NCBI GenBank assembly: GCA_014155875.1
Contig: JACEFZ010028320.1
Span: forward strand, 229,001-293,000
Source: Cepaea nemoralis
Lineage: Eukaryota > Mollusca > Gastropoda > Stylommatophora > Helicidae
DNA: 64,000 nt
Direction: 5' to 3'
Part shown: positions 32,991 through 44,478 of the stretch, one piece after another
Layout: each line of letters opens with the position of its first letter
How positions within the stretch are numbered: position 1 is the first letter of the stretch
The notes under the pieces: model-generated
The model's database searches: none
Seen by the model: only the letters and a program-made list of their open reading frames with translations
Told to the model about the DNA's origin: nothing
Program-made: the position numbers and the translations under genes

Positions 32991-33234
32991 ACACTTCATA
33001 GACAAACAGCAGATTCGTGATGTGTGGCTTATTTTGTTATTGTTTTTTGTGTTTCTATTACATGTCCCTCATATGTATCATGGCATGTGAATAAACTTTG
33101 CTATTTACTACACCATTTGTCTAATTGTTTTTAGTTAATTACCACTTTTGAAACAAGCTTGCCAACCCCTTAAAATTTGTCATAAACAGAGACTGAAGTG
33201 TCGAGGTACAGTTTTCAGAAATCTCAAGACATAT

Positions 33235-33525
33235 TTTTTATTTTTTGCACTCGCTCGCTTTGAACTCAAGTGTAGTCCACACACACTATTTATAGTAATG
33301 GACTGAATTTTGCATGTGGGTTAGATTTCCCTATTAACAGTGGTCTCTCAACCACTCTGACCTCAGAGGTACCCGTAACTAATGTCCCCAAGTCAAGGAC
33401 GACAGGTCAACATTTTAGTCCAGCTGTCCGGTGTAGGGGTTGAACCATTTACCACGGCATCAGCACACTGGATGTTTAAGAACACGCGTTCTTATCCATT
33501 CGGCCATGCGGACCTGCTCAAGACA
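33235..33525 (-). repeat. Family-G SINE, copy 2
   Basis: The reverse complement begins GCAGGTCCGCATGGCCGAAT, contains GTTCTTAAACATCCAGTGTG and a B-box GGTTCAACCCC, then CAGCTGGACTAAAATGTTGA, and ends TTGAGTTCAAAGCGAGCGAG. It is better preserved than copy 1. Confidence 0.85.
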
Positions 33526-34855
33526 TATAAGATCTATGATTTCAGACATAAATTTTTATGGAAGCAATTTTCATAGTAATTCGTTTCTATTACCATCCTT
33601 GGTTATTAATGAGCATCAGTTGAAGTACCCAGTCAACTGGAATGTTTAGTCAAAATTCTCCAACTCTAGTTCTGTAGCCACGCTTTCCGGCATGGCACAT
33701 GATTGATTGAGTTCTCTAGCATAATTGATTGAGTTCTCTAGCATAATTGATATATTACTCACCCTACAAGCCCTGGAAGGCAATCTGTATATGGGAGAAG
33801 GAATCCAGAAAATAAATCCCGACCTTCAAAGTTGGAAGATGCTGGCCTAAGTTGCATGGGATTAGGAAATGGACATCTACACAGGAAATGGACATCTACA
33901 CACTACAGTGGATGCTCTTTATTCAATTCTAGTGACATTATCTGCCATAAAATAAAATACACATCACAGCCAAATATTGCCCAGTTGTCTTAACATTTTT
34001 ATCTGTGTCATATATCTCATTAGAGAAACATTAAACACTAAGGTTTTGAGATCTTTAACTAACATATATTGTCTGTTACTATTTGAGAAAGTGGATGTTT
34101 ATTTGTTTATTCATGTCTTTCAAGCATTTATTATAGCCATACAGTGCCAACCATCCCCCAATATAGGGATGTATAATGTTATGCTCGTATGTTTTGTTTT
34201 CACAAGGCGCATAAAGGGGTCCTTTCTTTTACTTTATGAAACCGTTCCATGACATGTGTATTAAATTAAGTCAAAATGAAACAAACTTAATTTTATTTAT
34301 TTAATTCTGATTGCAGAGACCAGAACTCTCCTGTACACACACACTTCCACCTATTTTTATAAGTGACCCTAGGGTTTGGAATATCTCTAATCGTTTAATT
34401 TTCATCAGATATGTATTTATTATCGAGCATTATGACTATCTTTGTTTCTTAGTCAAAGATATCTTACACACATTATTTTGATATGCATCTAGATATTTTC
34501 AAATACAACTGTGAATATATTGGAGGCCCCTGACTATTCCAGATACTTCTGTGCATCCATGTATTCTATTCATGGAGAACTTGTTAAAAGTTTATGAATA
34601 CTGCTTTTCTTTTTAGAGTAATTAACAAATCTTAACATCAAGAATGCCAGCTGTTTGATCAAACATTGTTTGATGCACATATAGCAACTTATAGTGTTTG
34701 TTCTTTTTTGGTTAAATTTAACTAAATGTTAACATTATAGACTTGAGGAAACTTGGTAGTAACCCATTATTAGTAAATCAATCAATCAATCATCAATCAA
34801 TCAAGTGCTTCCTTGACAGTTAAATATACTCTTGCTGCTTGTTAGTGTTAACAAT
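33526..34855. other. Unassigned intergenic stretch
   Basis: Contains a 26-bp direct repeat (GATTGAGTTCTCTAGCATAA, 33700-33750) and AATC/CAAT microrepeats at 34780-34805. No gene seen. Confidence 0.35.
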
Positions 34856-34870
34856 TGTGAGCTTATAACT

Positions 34871-35636
34871 GGCACCTTGCTGTCTTGACAGACGATAGTT
34901 TGGTACACTGTGCTTCAAAAAGGCATAATAACTACAACCCATAGCGGTGGCGAATGTGGCTGATAAGGCCAATTCGTGCTGTACATATTCGTCCACAATG
35001 GATGCATGTTAAAACATTGTCATTTCCACCATCATGCACCATCTTATGTCTCTCACGCTCTGCTCTCCATAGCACAAAGCCTGGGCAAAAATATAGAGAC
35101 CATGTGTTGCCCATGCAGCAGATCCCTCTCTCGGCCTGCCTAGTTCACTCCAGTGGAAAGGTAACACCTATACATCTGGAATAAGACAAGCTCTCATGCT
35201 CTGCTCTCCATAGCACAAAGCCTGGGCAAAAATATAGAGACCATGTGTTGTCCATGCAGCATGATCCCTCTCTCGGCCTGCCTAGTTCACTCCAGTGGAA
35301 AAGTAACACCTATACATCTGGAATAAGACAAGCTGCCTTATCAGCAAAGCAATGCTTTAACTGTCCGCCTTTCGGAGCTTCAATCCTAGACCAGCTGCCA
35401 ACCAAGGCTTAGGGCCTGGTCTGCCCTGCCATGAAATTTTGTCTTTAGGTTGCATTTCCTGGCACCAGGATAAGGCTTGTACCCTCCCAATTGCGCTCTT
35501 CTGCCTGAAGCCGTTGGCACAATGTGGGGTGTCGGGTTTGGTAAGCGCCGCCCAACATTCGGCGCTAACAGAGAGCAAGTAGTACTGTCAACTGTCATAC
35601 TGTAGCTCAGTCATATCTGACTAAGACCTGACAGGC
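34871..35636 (-). mobile_element. Non-autonomous LINE-A derivative (5' UTR + 3' end)
   Basis: A 766-bp unit has the family-A 3' hairpin (34881-34894) and the C2H2 coding end (GGNDNVLTCIHCGRICTARI) joined to the 5' UTR, which runs to the element's true 5' end at about 35636. All endonuclease and RT sequence is gone. The flanks TGTGAGCTTATAACT (34856-34870) and TGTGAGGTCATAAACT (35637-35652) resemble an aged target duplication. A 5' UTR segment of about 125 bp is tandemly duplicated (about 35066-35190 and 35193-35332). Confidence 0.8.
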
Positions 35637-35652
35637 TGTGAGGTCATAAACT

Positions 35653-36497
35653 GAGAAAAAGATGGAAGGTGAAAGAAGGGGAATATTACCTTGTCACACT
35701 GAAAGTCTATGAAATTGTGTATTCATATACTATGCAATATATTCATTAAAATCAATCTCATTTTGGAGATGTCACTAGATTGATTGATTGGTAAATATTG
35801 AAATACAAATTTCACATCAACTTTGTTATGTTTGTGTACAATCCAGCAATTAATCACCCAAACAGTCTTGTCTGCCTCTCATGGTGATGGTTGTTTTTGG
35901 AGATTGCTGTTCATCCATCTCATGATCTGGCCTGATCTGATACGTAGAAACCACCCAAAAAAAAAAAATGAATTTTCACCTCGTTCAACCTGTTTTTTTT
36001 TTCAGCCTTGGTTATAATTGTGGTGGTTCATAGCACGGTTTTAGTTTCGTTTTTCATCTGTGTCAAGTTGTTGACTTTTCTGTGCAGCAGATTTCATGCG
36101 TGTGATGTGATCTGGGGGTTTGGATAATAGTTTCCTTTGTGTCTTTCTTGCTTTTTCGTCTGTCAGTGAACGCTCACTGCTCATCTGTTTTGAGTGGATG
36201 TAGCCCTTAGAAGGACTCATCCTTCGGTTTAGTTGATGTCTTGATGATATCTTCTCACTTACTTTGCTGCCTACCTCTTTGTTACTTGTCTTCGATTATT
36301 TCCTCCTGTATAGACCTGTTTTTACTTGTTTAGGTCAAAATATTTGCCTTGTCTCCTATTTCTTTTTCCAAAAGCTACTGTCAAGTATTTAAAAATAACC
36401 TCTCAAAGTTAGGATTACATGTATACATGTGTTATTTAGAAAAAAATAAAACCAAGTTTGATTAGTATTTATAATTCTTTTCTCATGTATAACAAGT
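35653..36497. other. Intergenic region 3' of protease gene
   Basis: T-rich sequence downstream of the protease stop codon on its transcribed strand. No AATAAA is obvious in the first 150 bp. A poly-A run at 35955-35967 and poly-T at 35992-36002 are present. No ORF is recognised. Confidence 0.4.
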
Positions 36498-37181
<684 letters not shown>

Positions 37182-37340
37182 AGCTTAAACTTCCTGCTGA
37201 TGGCAGGGTAGTGGGTTGATTCCACACACTGGTCAGCTGAACTTAAATGCTGACTTCTCATTCAAAAAGCAATGGCAAACTACTCAAATTGCTAAGAAAA
37301 TCAACCTGGGGTTGATTACAACTCCTGCAAAGAACATGCA
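37182..37340 (+). repeat. Family-F-like SINE, diverged
   Basis: GCTGACTTCTCATTCAAAAAGCAATGGCAAACTACTCAAAT, then CCTGGGGTTGATTACAACTCCTGC. It is most similar to 20500-20625 and differs from the main family F by a tail built on GAAAATCAACCTG. Confidence 0.65.
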
Positions 37341-37899
37341 CCATTTATGCTAGTAATCAAAATATATAGGCGCATTATGATAGCGATAACAGTTACTTCA
37401 AATTTCCCCCCTAAAATTAATGTCAAATTTCTGCCATCATGTTCATAATTTGACTATGTGCATTAATTAATAGTATACTAGTTTTATATCAGTACATTAT
37501 TAATACATACTAAATTGTGCTTATAATGTTGCATAAAATATTATTCTCTGAAGAATAACTAACACACACGCACGCACGCACACTGAAATGGTTCCACTTT
37601 CATAATTACAGAGTAAAATTGTAAGGTTAAAGTAAGCAGAACAAACACACAAAACAGTAGTAAGCGCCGTGGGCTCTTTTCTTTTAAGAAAGACGTTACA
37701 GGAGTAGAAGTAATATAAGAATAAGAAGAAATGTTACATGTAAATAACACAAAAGAAGTACAAGAAGAAGTTATGCAAGAAAACGAAATTAAGTAAAAAG
37801 AAGAAGAAGAGGCACAGAAAGATGAAGTACAGGAAGAAGAAGTACTAGAGGAAGAAGGCGGAACATGAAATATAAAGAACAAGGAAAACGATTACGAGT

Positions 37900-38220
37900 G
37901 AAATAAAACACTAATTAAAGTATGCATGCGCAAAAAAAAGAAGTAATATAATGGTATAACAGAATCACCAATCTGAAGCTCGTGGTAAGAACTATACAAA
38001 TACCAGTGAACGAAGGGGTGATGAAAAGACACTGGCACTGTATAGGGCATACACTGAAAAAACTGACTTTATCTGGAATTACCTAGACAAAAGTAATAGA
38101 GGAATATCTAAAAATACACCAAGAAGACAATTGGAAACGAATAATATGGGTAGTTCTTTGTTCCCTGTATAGTGAAAATATTTTCAAAAATATAGAAGAT
38201 ATGGAAGGAATCAATATTGG
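37900..38220 (+). mobile_element. LINE family B, 5' half (split by LINE A)
   Basis: The end of this segment reads LYSENIFKNIEDMEGINIGG in frame into the duplicated target GGGACGATACATCA at 38221-38234. The other half resumes at 42212. Upstream of about 38150 the RT-like sequence is too decayed to translate. Confidence 0.75.
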
Positions 38221-38234
38221 GGGACGATACATCA

Positions 38235-41200
38235 TCATCATTGGCACCTTTCCGTCTTGACAGACGATAGTTTGGTACATTGTGCTTCAAAAAGGCTTAA
38301 TAACTACGACCCATGGCGGTGGCGAGTGTGGCTGGTAAGACCAATTCTTGCTGCAAATGTTTGCCCACAGTAGATGCATGTGAAAATATGGTCATTTCCA
38401 CCATTTTGCACCATCTTACGTCTCTCACGCTCTGTGTGTGCTTTATCTGCAATCATTTTCTCCTTTGTCTTTATTCCATTTCTGATAGTTGCCCTCCATG
38501 CAACACGTTCAGCGGCGACTTGCTCCCAATGTGCATTATCAATGCCTGTATCAATCATGTCCCGCTTACACACATCTTTGTATCGTAGTAGGGGCCGACC
38601 CTGAGATCTCCTACCCGTCTGTAATTCACCAAAAAAGATGTCCTTTGGTATTCTACCATCATCCATCCTCCTAACATGTCCTATCCATCTAAGTCTACGA
38701 AGACTGAGCATGGAATACACCGTCACACAACCTGATCTTTCCAATACTTCAGTATTTGTGATTTTGTCTTGCCACTTAATACCAAGTATTCTTCGCAGAC
38801 ACTGCATATGAAAGCTGTTTAAACGTTTCTCTTGGCGTGAGTAAGTTGTCCAGGTTTCACTGCCACAAAGAAGAGTACTAAGGACACAGGCTTGGTAGAC
38901 GAGGACTTTTGTTTTGGCAGTAAGCTTCATGTTCTCCCAGACTCTTTTTGCTAACATGTTCATTGTTGTTGCTGCCTTGCCAATCCTGATGTTGATTTCC
39001 TGATCGAGGGATAATTTGCTATTTACCTCTGTTCCTAGATATGTAAAATGGTCTACTATCTCCAGTTCGGCGTCGTCAATAAAGATTGATGGTACACCAT
39101 GTGCACCTTGTGACATAATCTGTGTCTTCTTTTTGTTAATTGTTAAACCAAATTCAGAACAAGCATTTGAGAATGCAGATAGTAGATGTAATTCTTCCTC
39201 AGAGTGGGTCGTAATCGCAGCATCATCCGCAAAAAGCAAATCTCTGATTAGTACCCTCCTAATTTTGGTCTTGGCCATCAATCTCTGAGCATTATAGAGG
39301 CCACCATCTGAGCGTGAGTGAATGTATATACCGTCATCCTGATCACGAAAGGCATATTTCAGTAGAAGTGAAAAGTATATCCCAAAGAGGGTGGGGGCTA
39401 GTACACAACCTTGCTTAACTCCACTCTTGATTTCAAACTCTTCTGAAGTTGAGCCATCAAACTTGATTATACCCTTCATGCCTGTGTGGAACGATTCCAC
39501 AATGGACAGAAGAGTTGGTGGGCAGCCAATCTTCTTTAGTGCTTTGAACAGACCCTCACGACTGACCAAATCGAATGCCTTTGTGAGGTCGATGAAGGCA
39601 ATAAACAGTGGCTGATTTTGTTCCCGGCATTTTTCTTGCATCTGTCGCAATGAGAATATCATATCAATGGTAGACCGGTTCTGACGGAAGCCGCACTGTG
39701 ATTCGGGGTAGACTTGATCTCCCAGGACTTGAAGTCTGCGCAGAACAATTCTGGCAAATACTTTCCCAACAATACACAGAAGTGAGATACCCCTATAGTT
39801 GTTACAGTCGCTCCGATCGCCCTTGTTCTTGTACAGCGTTATGATGTTTGAATCTTTGAAATCCTGTGGGACTTGTCCTTCTCGCCAGCACAGCTCTATT
39901 AGCTGGTGGATCTGTAGAGTGAGTGTGTCTTGCCCACTCATGATAACCTCTATTGGAATCCCATCCTTACCTGGAGCCTTGCCAGATGCAAGTTCATTTA
40001 TAGCACACTTAACTTCTGTTATGGTGGGAAGTGTGTCCAGGTGGTCAAGAGTTGGCAGGGCCTCTATGGCGTTGAGGGCATCATCCGCTAGCTTGGTCTC
40101 ACTTGAGTAAAGCTCTAAATAGTGCTCGACCCATCTATCCATCTGCTGTTTCTTATCAGTGATGATTTCTCCAGTCAAGGTTTTCAGCGGTGCACTTCTT
40201 TTGATCATTGGACCACAGGCTTTCTTTATCCCTTCATACATGCCTCTGATGTTTCCCTTATCACTTGCGATTTGAATGGACTCACATAACTTGATCCAAT
40301 AGTCATTCGCACACTGCCTGGCAGCCTTTTGCACATCCTTCCTTGCTTGCTTCAGCTCACTCAGAGTGTTACGCGTTGGTCTTTCCTTGTTTCTTAAGAG
40401 AGCTATCTTCTTTTTATCAATCAAGGGCTGCAGTATCTGGCTGTTTGCCGCAAACCAGTCCTGCCTCTTATGATCCACAGTGCCGTACACCCCTACCGCT
40501 GTTTTATAAATAGTTTCCTTAAGTTTACTCCATTTATCATTTACTATACAATTTTCTGATGTATCAGTGAAAGCGTATTCAAGTTGCTGTTGAAATTCAA
40601 AGTACTTTCCAGGATCGTGAGTGTTAATAATATTAATCCTGGGGCTAGATTTGTGTTTAGCTGTGTAGATTCTCTTTGGTCTCAGTCTAACCCTTGCAAC
40701 AACCAAAGAATGATCTGTATCACAGTCAGCACTGTGGTAACTTCGAGTTAATGATGTATGGTTCAGATGTTGTCTCCGTGTGATAATGAAGTCCAGCTGA
40801 TGCCAATGGCCGGATCTTGGATGTTTCCATGTGACCTTATGCAACTCTTTTGTTTTAAAAAAGGAGTTTGTAATACATAGGTCATTTCTAGTGCAATGCT
40901 CCAGCAGCCTTTGCCCATTATCATTCATGCGACCGATGTTGTATTTTCCAAGGCACACTGGCCATGAACTCGAGTCCTTGCCCACACGAGCATTGAAATC
41001 ACCGAGCATATAAATGTAGTCGGATTTTGGAACTGCTTTGATCACAGAGTCTAGCTGCTCATAGAACGTATCCTTCACATCATCAGAGGAAGCGAGTGTC
41101 GGTGCATATGCAGTGATAATGGTGGCAAATCCACAAGAGGTTGCCAAGCGCAGGGATAATAATCTTTCATTACCTCCAGCTGGGATATCAATCATTCCCA

Positions 41201-42211
41201 GTAGCGAATTCTTCACTGCAAAGCCCACACCATGTTGCCTTTTTTCTGCCTGCCCTCTACCCTTCCAAAAAAAGGTGTAATTGTTTTCCCTGAGTGACCC
41301 TTCCTCAGCGAGGCGAGTCTCCTGCAGGCCAGCAATATCAATGTTAAGACGATTGAGTTCAGCATCAATCACAGCCGTTTTTCTCACATCGTCAATATTT
41401 GTCAAGTCAGTGGAAAATCCTGGACACATGGTTCTTACGTTCCAGGTTGCAAGCCGTAGCTTGAGGTTTCTATTATTCTTTTTATTAGTACCTGGTGCAT
41501 TGGTTTTACAGCCTGCGATTCAGATTTTGTCCTAGCCCCAAGCACCCATTGAAGCAGGCAGGCTGTGGCGGATCAGCACCCAATTGGCCGGGGGCTGCCC
41601 AGCTTGAGGCGGGCGGTAGCTGATCAGTGACACCTGTAGGTGTCTCCCACCGTCAGAGGCAACGCGTGGCGCCCCATGTCTACGCCAACTGACAAGGACT
41701 TATAACCCGTAACAGTTGCCTCTCGCTTTGATTCCGAGACCGGTTAAGACCAGGGATGGAGTTATTGCCTCTCCATAGCACAACGCCTGGGCTAAAATAA
41801 AGAAACCATGTGTTGCCCATGCAGCATGATCCCTCTCTCGGCCTGCCTAGTTCACTCCAGAGGAAAGTTGACACCTATACATCTGGAACAAGACAAGCTG
41901 CAGAAGCTGCCGGATCAGCAAAGCAATGCTCTAACTTTCCGCCTGTCGGAGTTTCGATCCTAGACCAGCTGCCAACCAAGGCTTAGGGCCTGGTCTGCCC
42001 TGCCATGACTATTTTGTCTTTGGGTTGCATTTCTTCGCACCAGGATAAGGCTTGTACCCTCCCAATTGCGCTCTTCTGCCCGAAGCCATTGGCACAATGT
42101 GGGGTGTCGGGTTTGGTAAGCGCCGCCCAACATTCGGCGCTGACAGAAAGCAGGTAGTACCGTCTACTGTCATATGGTAGCTCAGTCATATCTGACTAAG
42201 ATCTGACACTC
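38235..42211 (-). mobile_element. LINE family A, near full-length, 14-bp TSD
   Basis: A 3977-bp element lies between perfect copies of GGGACGATACATCA (38221-38234 and 42212-42225). From its 5' end (42211) it has a 5' UTR of about 0.7 kb, one long ORF to 38304, and a 3' UTR ending in the hairpin CGTCT TGAC AGACG (38253-38266) and an ATG/ATC trinucleotide tail. An intact long ORF and identical target duplications point to a recent insertion. It lies antisense to LINE B and in sense with the protease transcript. Confidence 0.95.
38304..41429 (-). CDS. LINE-A ORF: endonuclease, reverse transcriptase, C2H2 finger
   Basis: The 1041-codon ORF encodes the retrotransposition enzyme. An EEP endonuclease occupies about residues 1-255 (IAGLQETRLAEEG, GDFNARVG, TDHSLVVA). 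A pre-RT linker contains ELASGKAPGKDGIPIEVI. The RT follows: NNYRGISLLCIVGKV, ESQCGFRQNRSTIDMI, FIDLTKAFDLVSREGL (motif A), SGVKQGCVLAPTLFGIYFS (motif B), LLFADDAAITTH (motif C, catalytic Asp pair intact), FTYLGTEVNSKLS. Then LLCGSETWTTYSRQE and a C-terminal C2H2 finger FTCIYCGQTFAARIGLTSHT with the final His pair. The frame stays open upstream of this Met to about 41520 and includes LRLATWNVRT, the true start of the endonuclease fold, so translation probably begins earlier or the first ATG is lost. One residue (Gln) is missing relative to the second copy at 49.4 kb. Confidence 0.92.
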   Translation of the reverse strand: MCPGFSTDLTNIDDVRKTAVIDAELNRLNIDIAGLQETRLAEEGSLRENNYTFFWKGRGQAEKRQHGVGFAVKNSLLGMIDIPAGGNERLLSLRLATSCGFATIITAYAPTLASSDDVKDTFYEQLDSVIKAVPKSDYIYMLGDFNARVGKDSSSWPVCLGKYNIGRMNDNGQRLLEHCTRNDLCITNSFFKTKELHKVTWKHPRSGHWHQLDFIITRRQHLNHTSLTRSYHSADCDTDHSLVVARVRLRPKRIYTAKHKSSPRINIINTHDPGKYFEFQQQLEYAFTDTSENCIVNDKWSKLKETIYKTAVGVYGTVDHKRQDWFAANSQILQPLIDKKKIALLRNKERPTRNTLSELKQARKDVQKAARQCANDYWIKLCESIQIASDKGNIRGMYEGIKKACGPMIKRSAPLKTLTGEIITDKKQQMDRWVEHYLELYSSETKLADDALNAIEALPTLDHLDTLPTITEVKCAINELASGKAPGKDGIPIEVIMSGQDTLTLQIHQLIELCWREGQVPQDFKDSNIITLYKNKGDRSDCNNYRGISLLCIVGKVFARIVLRRLQVLGDQVYPESQCGFRQNRSTIDMIFSLRQMQEKCREQNQPLFIAFIDLTKAFDLVSREGLFKALKKIGCPPTLLSIVESFHTGMKGIIKFDGSTSEEFEIKSGVKQGCVLAPTLFGIYFSLLLKYAFRDQDDGIYIHSRSDGGLYNAQRLMAKTKIRRVLIRDLLFADDAAITTHSEEELHLLSAFSNACSEFGLTINKKKTQIMSQGAHGVPSIFIDDAELEIVDHFTYLGTEVNSKLSLDQEINIRIGKAATTMNMLAKRVWENMKLTAKTKVLVYQACVLSTLLCGSETWTTYSRQEKRLNSFHMQCLRRILGIKWQDKITNTEVLERSGCVTVYSMLSLRRLRWIGHVRRMDDGRIPKDIFFGELQTGRRSQGRPLLRYKDVCKRDMIDTGIDNAHWEQVAAERVAWRATIRNGIKTKEKMIADKAHTERERRKMVQNGGNDHIFTCIYCGQTFAARIGLTSHTRHRHGS

Positions 42212-43050
42212 GGGACGATACATCAATAACATTAGATACGCAAATGATACAGTCTTGATAGCAGACAATGAACATGACCTGCAAAATTTAGTAGATGCGG
42301 TTGTTGCACACAGTTAACAACTAGGGTTAGAACTGAATATTAAGAAGACACAGATTATGGTCGTCACTGAGAAGAAAGAAGTATCACAATGTGATATACA
42401 AGTAAATAGGCATATCCTTAAGCTAATGAATCGATACAATTATCTCGACACAGTCATAACATCTGATGGGAGATGCCTTGAAGAGATCAAAACAAGAATT
42501 GCCATTGCGAAGGTAGCCTTTTGCAAGATAAAAAAAAATACTGACCAATAAAAATATATCAATTGAAACGAGAAAAAGAGTGTTGAAGTGCTACATAGAA
42601 CCTGTACTTTTGTATCGATGTGAAACGTGGACAATGAGCAGTCAAGCTGAAAAACAGCTGATGGCTGTGGAAATGTGGTTTCTGAGGAAAATGCAAAGAA
42701 TACCATGGACAGAAAGAAAAATCAATGAACAAGTCCTTTAAGAAACAAATGAAGATCGTAAACTGATTAGAGTCATTAGACGTAGACAGTCAAAATTGTT
42801 GGGCATGTTATGAGAAGAAATGACTTGGAGAACTTTGTGATGACTGGCAAGGTCGAAGGATAGAGACCAAGGGGAAGAACGAGAAGCAAATACCTGGATG
42901 GTTTGCCACATGGCATGGTCGAGACAGGAACACGGAGCTGATTCACGACTCTGGTGATCGAATGAGGTGGCAGAACATGACCGCCCACGTTTATCGGCAT
43001 GGCACATGATGGATGGATTATGGGTAGGACATGTGCGGAGCTGCATAGGA
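42212..43050 (+). mobile_element. LINE family B, 3' half (split by LINE A)
   Basis: After the target duplication the frame continues NNIRYANDTVLIADNEHDLQ, in which RT motif C YADD has become YAND. Then come stops, LGLELNIKKTQIMVV, YNYLDTVITSDGRCLEEIKT, KRVLKCYIEPVLLYRCETWT and MAVEMWFLRKMQRIPWTERK, ending GGMAHDG-like text and GGCATGGCACATGATGGATG. It is inactive: the second catalytic Asp region is mutated and several stops are present. Confidence 0.85.
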
Positions 43051-43089
43051 CGCTAGGGCTTGAAGTGAGTTGGTAAGGAGCTAGGCCCC

Positions 43090-43120
43090 AATGGGGGGAG
43101 GGGTGGGGGGGGGGGGGTAA
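43090..43120 (+). repeat. G-rich tract
   Basis: Runs of four to ten G, with a second tract at 43411-43445. Both could form G-quadruplexes on the plus strand (C-rich in the protease transcript). Confidence 0.7.
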
Positions 43121-43455
43121 AGGGTGAAACAAGAAGAAAGAAGTTGAGCCCAAGAGAAGCTTGATAATTTAATGAATAAACAGGCAGGGGATCTAATTAG
43201 AAATGGACTCTTACATTATGATTACGAATTCACGTTCCAACATAACTGCCGTTAACTGTTTTGCTTGCAAATTTATTTGTGGCGCTGTTTGATATCGTAT
43301 TTGCAATGCTATTTAACCCAATGGTGTAGTACTGCAAGAACCTGTAATAACGCGAAGTTGTACCATTTGGTTACCGCTAGCTAGCATGGTTTTGTGAACA
43401 TTGGAGAGCGGGAGGGGGGGGGGGTGTGGGTGGTGGGGGGGGGGCGCTATAACAA

Positions 43456-43695
43456 GTAGCGAAGAGGTTACGGGGGCAGTTCATTCATAATCCTGCATGC
43501 CGCGTTTGAAACACAACTGGGGACGATTTAGCAACAAACCGCCTTGCGTTGGTTTTTTTATTTTACGATATGGTATGGATGCCGCTTGTTCAGAAAGCAA
43601 TGGCAAACTACTGAACGTTACGCTTGCCAAGATATCAAAAACAGCATAAAAATGCTGGGGTTGACTGCGACGTCCTGTAAAAGAATATGCAACTA
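43456..43695 (+). repeat. Family-F SINE
   Basis: Head GCGAAGAGGTTACGGGGGCA..GTTTGAAACACAACT, core GTTCAGAAAGCAATGGCAAA with ACTACTGAACGT, end GTTGACTGCGACGTCCTGTA. Confidence 0.9.
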
Positions 43696-43904
43696 ACATT
43701 ACACTCTCTACTTCTTACTTCCACGAGCAACAAACAATACTTGTGAATTTATTGATAATTATCTAGTAGCTCAGTCGGACTATGGCTGAACGGCTTTATT
43801 CGTCAACAAAAGTTAGCAAAGACTGGCCACATATCCCATTGTACAATCAGGCCTATAACATTTGATGGTCCTAGCACACCATAGTACACAGAAAACCAAT
43901 CGGA

Positions 43905-44095
43905 GGGAAGTAGAGATTAGAGGCGCCATCGTAATTTGGAGGTGATAGGTTCGATTCCGGTCGGTAACTATAGCTTTCAAATTGTATGTTGTCTAGTGCG
44001 TCCTCTAGTCTATACTTTCTTTTTCTCCTTCTATGAGCGCCAAACAATACTATGTATGTGTGTTTATTTGTCAACTAGCACACCACAGACGCATA
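43905..44095 (+). repeat. tRNA-headed SINE piece
   Basis: AGGTTCGATTCCGGTCGGTA is a clear B-box region. The rest (GTCTAGTGCGTCCTCTAGTC..ACTAGCACACCACAGACGCA) is unassigned. Confidence 0.5.
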
Positions 44096-44280
44096 CCAGG
44101 TTCCTGTTTCGGGACCTTAATTTTTGTGTTTTTAAATATCAGTTAGGAAAGAAGCACATTTTGTGATATTTCCTTACACAATATGTGTGAATTATTTAAT
44201 ACGAAAATATTTGTAAATTATATAATATTAATAAATAAAAAGAAAAAGCGACTTTTTATCCACTAAACATAAATGGCTAC

Positions 44281-44478
44281 CTGCAATTTTACAAATTAGT
44301 GGTCCTCCACTATCGCCATCGCACGAATCACTGCCTCCCTTAAAATAGCCAGCACAGAGCATTCTTTCTGAATTATAGCTAGGAATATGTTTGATATACA
44401 TTTCCTCACACAATTGTGAATTGAGGAGAGGCACATCGACTGCCTTCAGAATGCTTGGATAGTCGGTACTAACTCCTG
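44281..44478 (-). CDS. Trypsin-like serine protease, exon 4 (Ser195)
   Basis: The exon follows TTTTCTTTAG with two bases that complete the codon from exon 3, and ends GCA G|GTAGCC in phase 1. It encodes GVSTDYPSILKAVDVPLLNS, QLCEEMY (Cys168), MLCAGYFKGG (Cys182) and SDSCDGDSGGPLICK. Ser in GDSGG is the nucleophile. Asp six residues before it is Asp189, predicting cleavage after Lys/Arg. Cys191 and Cys201 are present for the conserved disulfides. A second AG three bases in (TAG CAG) offers an alternative acceptor at 44475. Confidence 0.93.
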
